Assembly: GCF_008974265.1 (NCBI RefSeq)
Contig: NZ_BKZW01000003.1
Span: 1-64,000, forward strand
Origin: Dictyobacter vulcani
Lineage (GTDB): Bacteria > Chloroflexota > Ktedonobacteria > Ktedonobacterales > Ktedonobacteraceae
Reading direction: 5' to 3'
Length of the DNA stretch: 64,000 nt
The notes beneath the pieces are model-generated. The model was not told where the DNA came from and made no database searches. It saw only the letters and a program-made list of their open reading frames with translations. The position numbers and the translations under genes are program-made. Position 1 is the stretch's first letter. Every line of letters starts with the position of its first letter. Below are positions 35,449 through 43,786 of this stretch, piece after piece.

Positions 35449-36471
35449 TTACACGTTGAAGTTTTCCAGCACTATTTTGCCGATGGTTTTGCCGGATTCT
35501 AGTCTGGCATGTGCGGTACGCAGGTTGGCGGCGTTGATGGGTGAGAGTGTTTCAGTCAGGGTGGTTTTGATTGTTTGCTGCTCGATCAGTTCGGCCAGGG
35601 CGTCCAGGATCTTATGCTGTTCGATCATGTCGCTGGTCTGGTACATGGAGCGCGTAAACATAAATTCCCAGACAAAGGTGGCGCTTTTAGATTGGAGCGC
35701 ACTCAGATTAAGCGGGCCATGGGTTTCCACGATCGAGCAGATCTTGCCCTGAGGGGCAATGATCTCGACCATCTGGTCCCAGTGCTTATCGGTGGCATTG
35801 AGACAAAAGATGTAATCGACGTTGTCTATACCCAGCGCTTTTAGCTGTTCCGCAAAGCCTTTGTGGTGATCGATCGTTTGTCTGGCACCGTGATCTCTGG
35901 CCCAGCTAATCGTCTCAGGCCGGGAGGCGGTACCAATCACGTTCAGGCCTGCCATTGCGGCTAGCTGGGTTGCGATCGAGCCTACGCCGCCGGCGGCACC
36001 GATAATTAAAATACTTTTGTTATTATTGTTGATGGGCGTGTGGTCGATTTCCAGGCGATCAAACAAGGCTTCCCAGGCTGTAAGCGCGGTTAATGGTAGA
36101 GCTGCTGCCTCGGCGAAATTCAAGCATTTAGGTTTATGTCCGACTATATATTCATCGACCAGATGAAACTGGCTGTTGGCGCCCGGGCGCGTCATGCTAC
36201 CAGCGTAATACACTTCATCGCCAGCTTTAAATAAGTGGCAATCAGGACCAACCTGCTCTACTACGCCCGCTACATCCCAGCCCAGGATTTTTGGTGTTTT
36301 TTCTTGCTGTGGTTTGGGGGCACGTACTTTGGTATCGACTGGATTCACCGAGATGGCTTTCACTCTGACCAGCAGGTCTCGACCTGTGGGAGTAGGTGTA
36401 TCGACTTCTATATCGATCAGGCTTTCAGGATCCTGAATGGGCAAATAGCGCTGTAATCCGATAGCTTTCAT
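35449..36471 (-). CDS. Zinc-independent alcohol dehydrogenase/quinone oxidoreductase family protein
   Basis: A 340-residue MDR-superfamily oxidoreductase, closest in pattern to the ZADH/quinone oxidoreductase branch. It opens MKAIGLQRYLPIQDPESLID with VKAISVNPVDTKVRA, and ILGWDVAGVVEQVGP is the usual catalytic-domain signature. The zinc Cys and His of true alcohol dehydrogenases are absent. The NAD(P)H-binding motif is ILIIGAAGGVGSIATQLA. These enzymes reduce quinones or conjugated carbonyls using NADPH; the substrate is open. A purine-rich GGAGGG site precedes the ATG. A 24-bp-arm hairpin lies upstream, between it and the lipoprotein gene. Confidence 0.9.
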   Translation of the reverse strand: MKAIGLQRYLPIQDPESLIDIEVDTPTPTGRDLLVRVKAISVNPVDTKVRAPKPQQEKTPKILGWDVAGVVEQVGPDCHLFKAGDEVYYAGSMTRPGANSQFHLVDEYIVGHKPKCLNFAEAAALPLTALTAWEALFDRLEIDHTPINNNNKSILIIGAAGGVGSIATQLAAMAGLNVIGTASRPETISWARDHGARQTIDHHKGFAEQLKALGIDNVDYIFCLNATDKHWDQMVEIIAPQGKICSIVETHGPLNLSALQSKSATFVWEFMFTRSMYQTSDMIEQHKILDALAELIEQQTIKTTLTETLSPINAANLRTAHARLESGKTIGKIVLENFNV

Positions 36472-36620
36472 TGTATAACCCTCCTGTTAACAACAATGGT
36501 CTGTTCGTGACTGTACCTTCTTTGTAGGCACGTTTGATGGCGCCATCGCGTCTCAATAGCGTTCGAGCTTAAGAACTTAAGAACATAAGAGCTTAAGACA
36601 TTTGTTGCGTTTACCCCATG

Positions 36621-36675
36621 AGCAATATAAATCACCCTCTCTATGGGTTAGATAGAGAGGGTGATTTATATTGCT
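36621..36675. terminator. Long hairpin between the lipoprotein and dehydrogenase genes
   Basis: 24-base arms (AGCAATATAAATCACCCTCTCTAT and its exact complement, in two halves) surround the loop GGGTTAG. It lies directly downstream of the minus-strand lipoprotein gene. There is no long T run, so termination is only probable; a repeat or mRNA-stabilising role is possible. Confidence 0.55.
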
Positions 36676-36693
36676 GGCTATGATGCCGTCTGA

Positions 36694-37323
36694 TTATTCA
36701 GATGCGCCATCATATTGGCTGGATTTTGGCATCTTGTTATAGACATCTAACCAGTTGTTTGCGATCTCGGTCTGGGCGGTTTTTAATGAGATCTTGCCAT
36801 TACAAACCTGTGCATGTAAGTAATTCTCAACTTTATCTTTTTCGTGGAAACCAGGTTTGGGACTGGCAAGTTCAGGCCAGAGATTTGAGATATCATTGGA
36901 GCCACCCAGTTCCAGGCTTATCAGGTGGTCAACTTCATACTGGCCGGCTGTATGATGGGAGATACCATATGAGGCATAAACCTGGTTTTTTTCACTGACA
37001 GGCACATTGCGTACAGATTTCGAGTAGCCCTGCACACAGATTTTTGCTGCGGTCGCACTGGCAATAATTGCGCCTGGTGTGCACTCTTTATCCTGTATGC
37101 CTCCGCTGGCTCTACATCCGCTGGTTTTGGTTTGTTTACCCCAGTTAGCCTCGCCCGTTGACGTGTTCGATGAGCCTGACGAAGAGTTGTTGCCTGATTG
37201 GCTTCCACCATACGACTGATTGCCATTTGGATTGGTGCCAACACTGATTGAACTGCCGCTACAACCACTGAGTATCAGGGCCAACAGGCAGACCAGCCAG
37301 AGCCATTTAATTCCATGCTTCAT
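36694..37323 (-). CDS. Lipoprotein with an HNH-like domain
   Basis: A 209-residue exported protein. It starts MKHGIKWLWLVCLLALILSG and the following Cys completes the lipobox (LILSGC), so it should be lipidated and anchored on the outside of the cytoplasmic membrane. About 25-60 is a Ser/Gly/Asn-rich linker. The C-terminal domain contains YEVDHLISLELGGSNDISNL, an HNH-type motif (DH, N, then a His in KPGFHEKDKVENYLH), the layout of a widespread small HNH-like family; nuclease activity is not established for it. Four Cys in the region before it may form disulfides. The ATG at 37323 with AAGGAGG upstream is better than ATG 37407, which lacks a signal start. It follows the DUF1963 gene by 49 bases on the same strand. 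Confidence 0.75.
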   Translation of the reverse strand: MKHGIKWLWLVCLLALILSGCSGSSISVGTNPNGNQSYGGSQSGNNSSSGSSNTSTGEANWGKQTKTSGCRASGGIQDKECTPGAIIASATAAKICVQGYSKSVRNVPVSEKNQVYASYGISHHTAGQYEVDHLISLELGGSNDISNLWPELASPKPGFHEKDKVENYLHAQVCNGKISLKTAQTEIANNWLDVYNKMPKSSQYDGASE

Positions 37324-37372
37324 AAGAATGCGACCTCCTTGTGATGAATCCGTTAAAAATTTTCCAATGAAT

Positions 37373-38233
37373 TTATGCTGATTGAGATACCAGCCAGATA
37401 TGATCAAATTTTTGCGCTTTTAAATCTGCCAGCTTGATCCAATAGTAGAGCATACCAGAACCGGGCCAGTTCATGCCAGTTCTTTCATCGCTATCGACTT
37501 GCAATAGCAGGTGCCAGTCGTTGGCGTCTTTGGATAGTGCTTTGACCTTTGGATCCTCGATATCGGTTACCCCATTGGTCATCATCTGGCACTGCAGCCG
37601 CATATCATCCTGCAGGGTGTCCGGGTGACCAAACATGAGATGACGGGGTTGTGTTTTATCTTTCGCATCGTTGAATTGCCCATAGACAGTATCATAATGC
37701 TCCTGGTCAGTATCGCTCCATTTTAGCTGCGTGACCTCCAGTTGAGGCTGCTGGGCCATGGTTAAATCTGATTTGAGCTTAACTGTACAGGCTTTGAAAC
37801 GTGCTTCTTTTGGCAATTTATCTGGTACCGTTGCACGTTCGAGATGTTGTGTATCTGCGCTATAGAATACCTGCCAGCCACCAGCATTTTTGGGATCGTC
37901 ACCATACGTCTCTTGTTTGGCATCATAAAAGAACCAGAGCATCCCCTGTTGTGGCAGCCAGTGATTGGCATCAGCAGCAGTGACATCTGAGAGCCGAATC
38001 TGTGCTACAAATGATTGTGGAAGACCGTTCCACTCCGGCCACTTCTGCCCCGGTGGTAGATCGGGCACGCCCCCAATTTTAGAAATTCCCAGTTCCAGCT
38101 TTGCTTCCGCACCTGCATCGGTCACTGGTGTAGCCTCAAGCTGAATAGCAGGTTGCAGCAATACATCAGTATATTGCGTCAAGCGTTCCAGGCCTTCTTT
38201 TTGCAAGGCACTTTTTGTAGCCGAAAGATCCAT
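37373..38233 (-). CDS. DUF1963 (YwqG-like) family protein
   Basis: A 286-residue cytoplasmic protein. The pattern SKIGGVPDLPPGQKWPEWNG with FVAQIRLSDV is the DUF1963/YwqG opening, followed by GMLWFFYDAKQ and HLMFGHPDTLQDDMRLQCQM (usually LLGxPxxxQ) and, near the end, LLLQVDSDERTGMNWPGSGM with YYWIKLADL. No function is known for the family as far as I can say. Of two ATGs, 38233 is nine bases from GGAGG while 38242 is only one base away, so I prefer 38233. Co-oriented with the HNH-like lipoprotein gene 49 bases downstream. Confidence 0.85.
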   Translation of the reverse strand: MDLSATKSALQKEGLERLTQYTDVLLQPAIQLEATPVTDAGAEAKLELGISKIGGVPDLPPGQKWPEWNGLPQSFVAQIRLSDVTAADANHWLPQQGMLWFFYDAKQETYGDDPKNAGGWQVFYSADTQHLERATVPDKLPKEARFKACTVKLKSDLTMAQQPQLEVTQLKWSDTDQEHYDTVYGQFNDAKDKTQPRHLMFGHPDTLQDDMRLQCQMMTNGVTDIEDPKVKALSKDANDWHLLLQVDSDERTGMNWPGSGMLYYWIKLADLKAQKFDHIWLVSQSA

Positions 38234-38277
38234 TTTATTCATCCTCCATCACAGACCATTCAATCGTGTGAGCCATG

Positions 38278-38342
38278 CTAGTACTCTGTCAAAGTTGATG
38301 CGAAAGGCAGAACCTTTTCGATGTCGTCTGACAGAGTACTAG
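38278..38342. mobile_element. Short MITE with IS630-type ends
   Basis: CTAGTACTCTGTCA and its exact complement bound a 65-bp segment; the inner end TACTCTGTCA equals the left tip of the IS630-type element at 8285. CTAG on both sides fits TA duplication. The middle has a small hairpin CGAAAGG-cagaa-CCTTTTCG. Confidence 0.75.
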
Positions 38343-38698
38343 TCGCGCTTGAGCGGCGTTCACGATTGTTTTCTTATCAGTATTTTATAAAAAATTATCC
38401 TGGCCGCTGCATGAGCAGAGTTGTTTGTGTCATTAATCGGTAGGATAGTGCTATATATAGCTTACTGCTACCGTAGAAAACATACTCTTATAGTACGTTG
38501 GACGCGAGTGTTTTGTGCCAGCTTTTCAGGGCATACGTCATTCTCGGGACTTTTCCCCGCGGGACCGGGATAGCAGTTTTTAGGGAAAATTTTGTGCGAG
38601 CAGTAAACTTTGTTGTGAAGCTGAATATCTTTGTTTAGCGTTGTGTTGAACAGAGTCTTATTGTTAAAGGTAACGGCAGCAAAAGGAAAATACAATAC
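38343..38698. other. Intergenic region before the mannosyltransferase gene
   Basis: No coding frame is convincing here. It contains AT-rich promoter-like tracts and a GC hairpin around CCCCGCGGG near 38555. The site AAAGGA for the next gene lies at the right end. Confidence 0.5.
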
Positions 38699-39586
38699 AT
38701 GAAGACGCTGATTATCATTCCCACATATAATGAGGCCGAAAATCTGCCCTCACTTTTGCATGGTATTTTCTCGTATCTTCCACATACCGACGTACTGATT
38801 GTGGATGATAATTCTCCTGATGGCACAGGTCAGCTTGTCGAAGACATGCGTAAACAGAATCAGCAGATTCATATTTTGCATCGACCAGGCAAACTGGGTT
38901 TAGGGACGGCCTATATTACTGGTTTTAAGTATGCTTTGCTCCATAATTATGCGGCTATATTTGAGATGGATGCAGATTTCTCCCATGATCCACAGTATCT
39001 GCCCGCGTTTATTGCCGCTATTGAGGAGGCCGATCTGGTCATTGGTTCCCGTTATATTCCCGGTGGCAACACGCCCAACTGGTCATTGTTGCGCCGACTG
39101 ATCAGCGGCAGTGGTAATATCTTTGCTCGTGAGGTGCTACATATCCCAGTCAGAGATTGTACCGGAGGTTTTCGCTGTTATCGACGCCAGACCCTGGAGG
39201 CGCTGGATCTGGACGCTATAAAATCCCGCGGCTATGCCTTCCAGATTGAGATGACATATCGTGTCCTGCGCCAGGGCCTCAAAGTCGTGGAGACCCCGAT
39301 TATTTTTGTGGATCGGCGCCTTGGACAATCCAAAATGTCCCGTAAGATTATGCTGGAAGCCTTTACATATGTCATCAAAACACGGATAGCCAGCCTGCTG
39401 ATGCGCCGCAACCGCGCCCGCATCGCCTATCACCATAAAATCTTACCACTGGGGCCATTGCCACAGCGCATAGAAGCTTCCATACCCGCGAACCAGCCAG
39501 CCAGCATCAATAAGCAAAAAACAGAAACCAGAGCAAACAGCAGAAGCACTCCTTTTCATATTCCCAATCGCCCGACACGGTCCTGA
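38699..39586 (+). CDS. GT2 glycosyltransferase, polyprenol-phosphate mannose synthase type
   Basis: A 295-residue enzyme that transfers a sugar, most likely mannose from GDP-mannose, to a polyprenyl phosphate at the inner face of the membrane. LIIIPTYNEAENLPSLL is the GT-A start, LIVDDNSPDGTGQL the nucleotide-binding loop, FEMDADFSHDPQYL the metal DAD-type motif, and DLVIGSRYIPGG and DCTGGFRCYRR are signature blocks of DPM1-like proteins. There are no C-terminal membrane helices, as in the soluble DPM1 class; instead a basic, disordered tail of about 50 residues follows RIASLLMRRNRAR. AAAGGA precedes the ATG. It ends before a strong shared terminator. Confidence 0.9.
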   Translation: MKTLIIIPTYNEAENLPSLLHGIFSYLPHTDVLIVDDNSPDGTGQLVEDMRKQNQQIHILHRPGKLGLGTAYITGFKYALLHNYAAIFEMDADFSHDPQYLPAFIAAIEEADLVIGSRYIPGGNTPNWSLLRRLISGSGNIFAREVLHIPVRDCTGGFRCYRRQTLEALDLDAIKSRGYAFQIEMTYRVLRQGLKVVETPIIFVDRRLGQSKMSRKIMLEAFTYVIKTRIASLLMRRNRARIAYHHKILPLGPLPQRIEASIPANQPASINKQKTETRANSRSTPFHIPNRPTRS

Positions 39587-39663
39587 CGCTCTTTTGTATC
39601 GGCCGCGCGAAAGATGACATGTAGATTCGTGGCTTGACCACGATTGGCCCTGATTATGATAAT

Positions 39664-39726
39664 GTTCCCAAAAAAACCACCCCGCCAGACATGCATCGTG
39701 TCTGGCGGGGTGGTTTTTTTGGGAAC
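39664..39726. terminator. Bidirectional terminator between convergent genes
   Basis: Perfect 28-bp arms starting GTTCCCAAAAAAACCACCCC surround the loop TGCATCG. The A7 on one side and T7 on the other make it a terminator in both directions, placed between the mannosyltransferase (ends 39586) and the S-like membrane protein (ends 39745). Confidence 0.88.
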
Positions 39727-39744
39727 TGGCCACGAGGGCTGCCG

Positions 39745-40449
39745 TTATCGGAGGGCGTCGCGAATGGTGAGTCCGAAGCGCTCGACAATGGGGCCTAGCT
39801 TGGCAAGCAGGACAGAGCCAATCACCAGTGTGACAATGATGTTAACGGAGGACCAGCTGATCCAGCCTACAAAAAACTGATTGGCGGGCTCCTGGCCCAT
39901 TACCAGCAGGATAAAGTTGCCGTAGAGGCCACCAAGGATATTGGTTGGAATAACGGCGCAGAGCAAGAAAAAGATAAAACCGCGCAAGGTGAAGACGTCT
40001 TTACCGATCGGGTTGACTCCGAAGCGATAGGCCAGGAAGCGGTATAACAGCATTGGAATACAGAGCTGAATAAAGTCAGCGGCACCAAACGGAATGGCGA
40101 CGAGTGGTGGGGTGCCTGACATGAGACCTGCTCCGATAAAATTACCGATGTAAGCAATTACAAAAGCCCAGCCGCCGAACCAGATGGCGAAAGGAATACC
40201 GAAACCGATGGCGACAAAGAATGAGCTTACGCCCAGCACAGGACCTGGCAATGAGAGCGAGAGCCAGGATAAGACGGTGTAGACGGCCGTAGCTACAGCG
40301 ACTGCCACTAGCTGCGAGAGATTGGGCCAGCCGGTGAAGCGGAACGAATAACGGACCGTGGTTGATTCGCTACCAGCAACTTGTGGTGGCTCATCGGGAT
40401 AATCATGAGCAATGTTGACGCGTTCTGGCTGTTTCAGTGAATCTTCCAT
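39745..40449 (-). CDS. Six-helix membrane protein, candidate ECF S component
   Basis: A 234-residue protein with a 40-residue hydrophilic start and about six membrane helices: LVAVAVATAVYTVLSWLSL, VSSFFVAIGFGIPFAIWFGG, AFVIAYIGNFIGAGLMSG, ADFIQLCIPMLLYRFLAY, GFIFFLLCAVIPTNILGG and VNIIVTLVIGSVLLAKLG. The GNFIG-x-LxSG block followed by a DFIxxxIPxLLYR helix resembles ECF substrate-binding subunits of the vitamin and pyrimidine type, but MASE1-like sensor domains are an alternative. The EcfT/EcfA pair in this window lacks an S subunit. The amidohydrolase upstream, 82 bases away, is on the same strand, so the two may be co-transcribed. The call is from helix pattern only. Confidence 0.45.
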   Translation of the reverse strand: MEDSLKQPERVNIAHDYPDEPPQVAGSESTTVRYSFRFTGWPNLSQLVAVAVATAVYTVLSWLSLSLPGPVLGVSSFFVAIGFGIPFAIWFGGWAFVIAYIGNFIGAGLMSGTPPLVAIPFGAADFIQLCIPMLLYRFLAYRFGVNPIGKDVFTLRGFIFFLLCAVIPTNILGGLYGNFILLVMGQEPANQFFVGWISWSSVNIIVTLVIGSVLLAKLGPIVERFGLTIRDALR

Positions 40450-40531
40450 TATGGAAAAGTCCTTTCTTTTTCATGGTGCAAAAATAATGCTCTGACCATA
40501 ACAATAAATAGAGTGGTTCAATAATAAAGAA

Positions 40532-42097
40532 CTACAATCCTTGATTTTTCTGTAGAATCAAGTGACGTAATTTATCAAGTTGGGCGAGAACTGCGTCGGT
40601 ACTGGCCAGTAACTTGCTTGCGTTAGCTACTGGTTTGAGGGCAAACCGACATTGTTCTCTGATTTCTTGTCGCAGAGCCTGTTCGTCTACATTATGTAGC
40701 TTCCCATGTTCTACCACAACTTCTCCATTTACGATTACACTATCAATAGCGGTACCGCGTTCGCAATAGATCAAATGGAGATATGGATCGCGCAATGGTA
40801 GAAAGGCATCCGCTTCCAGATCTATTAGCAGGAGATCCGCTAACTGATTTTCTTCAATGCGACCAAGCTCTGCTGACAGTCCCAGGGCTGCGGCTCCGCC
40901 TTGCGTGGCTGCCTGCAAAATCTGGGTCGGTTGTGGCCATTGGTGATAATCTAGCTCTGGCAGATTATGCATCAGGCCTGTTTGTTTCAGCACGTCGAAC
41001 ATGTTCTGGCGATCATTGCTCGCCGAACCATCACTCCCCAGCGCCATCATCACGCCCTGATCGAGCGCATCCGCTAAAGGAAAACGGCCGCTGCCCAGAC
41101 GTAGATTACTGATTGGATTATGCACGACCGTCGTACCAGTGTCTGCCAGGATGCGCAGGTCGCCGGGTTCCAGCCAGATCGTATGTGCCAGCGAGGTACC
41201 AGGACGGAGTAGCCCCATCTGCTTTAGATAGCGGATCCCGCCCTGTCCAAGCTTGTCCCGAATGACTGCCGCCTGTAACTCTGTCTCAACCGCATGCAGG
41301 TGCATACCGGTATGATAGCATTCAGAAATTTCCAGGCAGGTCTCTAACAGCTCTGGACTACACCAGTGGATGCCGCTTGGACCAACCAGACAGCGCAGGC
41401 GTCCATTGGATGTGTTATCCCAGGTTGAGATAAATTGTTCCATGGCCGTTACCTGGCGGCCAATCGGTGCCCATTCTTTAAAGCGATCAGTAAAGGGATG
41501 GCTTGGAAATGTCATGCCATATTGACTGCCTGCTTCAAGCACGAGATCCTGATCCTCAATCGATGGTGCCACGGCCGCGCGAATGCCAGCATCCTGATAA
41601 GCGTGCATCGTTGCATCCAGATATTCAGTTGAAACTCCAGCATTGGTCCAGAGGTGATCCAGCACAGCCGTTGTCCCGGTTTTTAACATTTCTAAAGCAC
41701 CTAGCAACGTGCTAAGATACACTAAATTTGGCGACCATTCAAGTGTGTCTGCAAACAACGGCACCAACCATAATTCCAATGGCACCGACAGCGAGGTCGC
41801 CTTCATGAGATTTTCCAGCGAATGTGTATGCGCATTGATCAGACCAGGTACCACCAATCGATTCTTACCTGTAATGACTCTTTGCACCCGCTGTGGATTA
41901 AATGACAGGGTGCCAGTTGGACCAACTGCGGCGATTCTTTGACCCGCGATCAGGATATCCTGGTCATGCAATAATTTTCCTGGTTCATCGGGTGCCAGTA
42001 AACTACAGCCACGAATCAGTAAATACTGCAGGTTTACTCGAGGATTCTCTACCGCAGTTCCAGGTGTATATGATGGTAAGCGTGGAAGTGTTTGCAT
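40532..42097 (-). CDS. Amidohydrolase, TRZ/ATZ or SAH/MTA deaminase type
   Basis: A 521-residue metal-dependent hydrolase of the cytosine/adenosine/guanine deaminase branch. VVPGLINAHTHSLENLMKAT gives the HxH metal site, MHLHAVETELQA the third His and the acidic general acid, SLAHTIWLEPGDL the fourth His region and LGSDGSASNDRQNMFDVLK the metal Asp. The C-terminus VIVNGEVVVEHGKL is family-typical. These enzymes deaminate or dechlorinate ring amines (SAH, guanine, triazines); the substrate is not fixed by these motifs. GAGGAG lies about seven bases before the ATG. It precedes the S-like membrane protein on the same strand, which suggests uptake and processing of a heterocycle. Confidence 0.85.
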   Translation of the reverse strand: MQTLPRLPSYTPGTAVENPRVNLQYLLIRGCSLLAPDEPGKLLHDQDILIAGQRIAAVGPTGTLSFNPQRVQRVITGKNRLVVPGLINAHTHSLENLMKATSLSVPLELWLVPLFADTLEWSPNLVYLSTLLGALEMLKTGTTAVLDHLWTNAGVSTEYLDATMHAYQDAGIRAAVAPSIEDQDLVLEAGSQYGMTFPSHPFTDRFKEWAPIGRQVTAMEQFISTWDNTSNGRLRCLVGPSGIHWCSPELLETCLEISECYHTGMHLHAVETELQAAVIRDKLGQGGIRYLKQMGLLRPGTSLAHTIWLEPGDLRILADTGTTVVHNPISNLRLGSGRFPLADALDQGVMMALGSDGSASNDRQNMFDVLKQTGLMHNLPELDYHQWPQPTQILQAATQGGAAALGLSAELGRIEENQLADLLLIDLEADAFLPLRDPYLHLIYCERGTAIDSVIVNGEVVVEHGKLHNVDEQALRQEIREQCRFALKPVANASKLLASTDAVLAQLDKLRHLILQKNQGL

Positions 42098-42180
42098 ACA
42101 AAAACTCCTCTATATCTCGACCACGTACAATAGGCAGTGGCATGGTCAATGCTGGTCGTCAAAAAGTGTGATCGTCAGTG

Positions 42181-43668
42181 TCAGCGCACACTGGAATGTA
42201 GCTGATCAGCGCGGTCATAGCAATCCATGGCTTCACGATGTCGCCCCATGGCATCCATGGCGGTGCCGCGGTTGATCCAGATTTGTGGATCACTGGGATC
42301 GATGTGCATGGCCTGTTCATAAGCCATCAGCGCTTCTTTGTAGCGCTCAAGCGCGAAATAAGTATCACCCAGCGCCAGCCAGATATGCGCCTTTTCTGGA
42401 TGCACTTCAATGGCGCGATGATATGCTTTCAGCGCTTCCTCATAGTCCCGTAAGGTAAATAGCTTATCGCCGCGCTTCTCCCAATCCTCGGCCGTTAAGG
42501 GCGTGGCTGGTGTAAGTGGCGTCGCAGGTAAAGCCGGTGTCAGTGGACCAGATATCAAGGCCGGTACTGGTGTTACTGGCGTATTGTAGCTATGTGAGCC
42601 ACTGGATCCTCTGGATGCCTGGGACTGTACACGTGGCAATGAGCCCGATGATGCCCGACCTGGTTCGGTATTCAGCGTTGGTCGTTTAAATTGCTGTCCC
42701 GCCCTGGATGCGCTTGGGCGACCAAGCAACGTCACCAGATCCTGTACCAGCAGATCCAGCGAAGGATAGCGCCGCTCTGCTTTTTGATGCATGCCACGAT
42801 TGAGGACCGGCAGTAATGGTTCACATTCATGGCGCTGCAAGATCTGTGGGAACAACTGATGGCACAACACTGCGAACATATATTGATCGCTGGCTGGATT
42901 GGTTGCGTTCCAATAGGCCTGTACATTACCCTGTTGTGCGGCCTGTGCCGCTCGATATAATTCCGGTGCCAGATACGGAGCTGGTGGTGGCTGCAAGCGT
43001 GCCAGGCCAAAATCAGCGATCCAGGCCCGCTCATGGCTAGAGAATAAGATATTGCCAGGTACCAGGGCACCATGGCTGAGTCCACGCGCATGAGCCGCCG
43101 CCAGGCCTGTTCCCAGTTGTTGTAAGATGCGTGTCAGTACCATTCCAGGCGAGCTGCCCTGCTCATAGAGTGAGCGCAGGTTGTCATTAGTCTGTAGATA
43201 GGTGACAAAATGTTGGATCGTGCCAGGAATATACTGACAGAGCGTTAATAGATAGGCCTGGGAACCTGTATCCAGGCGCTCGAAAAACGCGCCACTACCG
43301 CCGGTTGGCTGTTCAGGTGACCAGGTGCTACAGCTAAAAACGGAGAGGATTGAGTCGTGGCGTAACGTGGTTGCTACACGCACTTCACGCCGGGCCGCCT
43401 GCCATAGCTCAGGATTCGCTGTATGGGCTGCAAATAACTTGATCGCTACAGGTTGACCGGAGCGTTGATGATGGGCCAGATAGGCATGACCGCTTCTTCC
43501 AATACCCAGAAGTGTTTGGACCTGATAGATCCCCACAGTGGTATAAGCTGCCAGCGCGCCACATACGCGGCAAATGACCTCCTCCGGCTGCAGCGCGTGT
43601 GAAGGATGGCCAAGACAAAATGGAGCCATTTGTTTGCCCTGTGGCTCGTATTGTGTGTTGTAATCCAT
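42181..43668 (-). CDS. Pseudokinase-TPR protein (Hanks-type fold without the catalytic Asp)
   Basis: A 495-residue cytoplasmic protein. Residues about 45-320 follow the Ser/Thr protein kinase fold: LLGIGRSGHAYLAH (P-loop), VAIKLF (ATP Lys), REVRVATTLRHDSIL (helix C Glu) and WIADFGLARL (DFG). The catalytic loop reads LSHGALVPGNILF where active kinases have HRDxKPEN; the catalytic Asp is Ala and the following Lys is Val. It is therefore very probably an inactive pseudokinase. A zinc-ribbon-like CxxC is near residue 35. A Ser/Pro/Thr-rich linker (about 325-395) leads to three TPR repeats (EKRGDKLFTLRDYEEALKAY and following). It should serve as a scaffold or ATP-binding switch. GAGAGG precedes the ATG. 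It follows the 43787 membrane gene on the same strand. Confidence 0.8.
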   Translation of the reverse strand: MDYNTQYEPQGKQMAPFCLGHPSHALQPEEVICRVCGALAAYTTVGIYQVQTLLGIGRSGHAYLAHHQRSGQPVAIKLFAAHTANPELWQAARREVRVATTLRHDSILSVFSCSTWSPEQPTGGSGAFFERLDTGSQAYLLTLCQYIPGTIQHFVTYLQTNDNLRSLYEQGSSPGMVLTRILQQLGTGLAAAHARGLSHGALVPGNILFSSHERAWIADFGLARLQPPPAPYLAPELYRAAQAAQQGNVQAYWNATNPASDQYMFAVLCHQLFPQILQRHECEPLLPVLNRGMHQKAERRYPSLDLLVQDLVTLLGRPSASRAGQQFKRPTLNTEPGRASSGSLPRVQSQASRGSSGSHSYNTPVTPVPALISGPLTPALPATPLTPATPLTAEDWEKRGDKLFTLRDYEEALKAYHRAIEVHPEKAHIWLALGDTYFALERYKEALMAYEQAMHIDPSDPQIWINRGTAMDAMGRHREAMDCYDRADQLHSSVR

Positions 43669-43786
43669 CTCATTCTGCCTCTCTTCTGAGATATTGGAAG
43701 CCTGCTTAAAAACACATTTTTGATCAGGTGGGATATTCTCAGTTGCTAAAGCCTCCAGGAATATCCCTCAACATACGTACTTTTAA

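Noticed and set aside
38468-38695. 75-codon minus-strand frame upstream of the mannosyltransferase
   Set aside because: Basic, low-complexity translation without a family pattern; it overlaps the promoter region of a real gene.
42181-43668. Active Ser/Thr kinase
   Set aside because: The HRD Asp is replaced by Ala and the next Lys by Val, so I list it as a pseudokinase.
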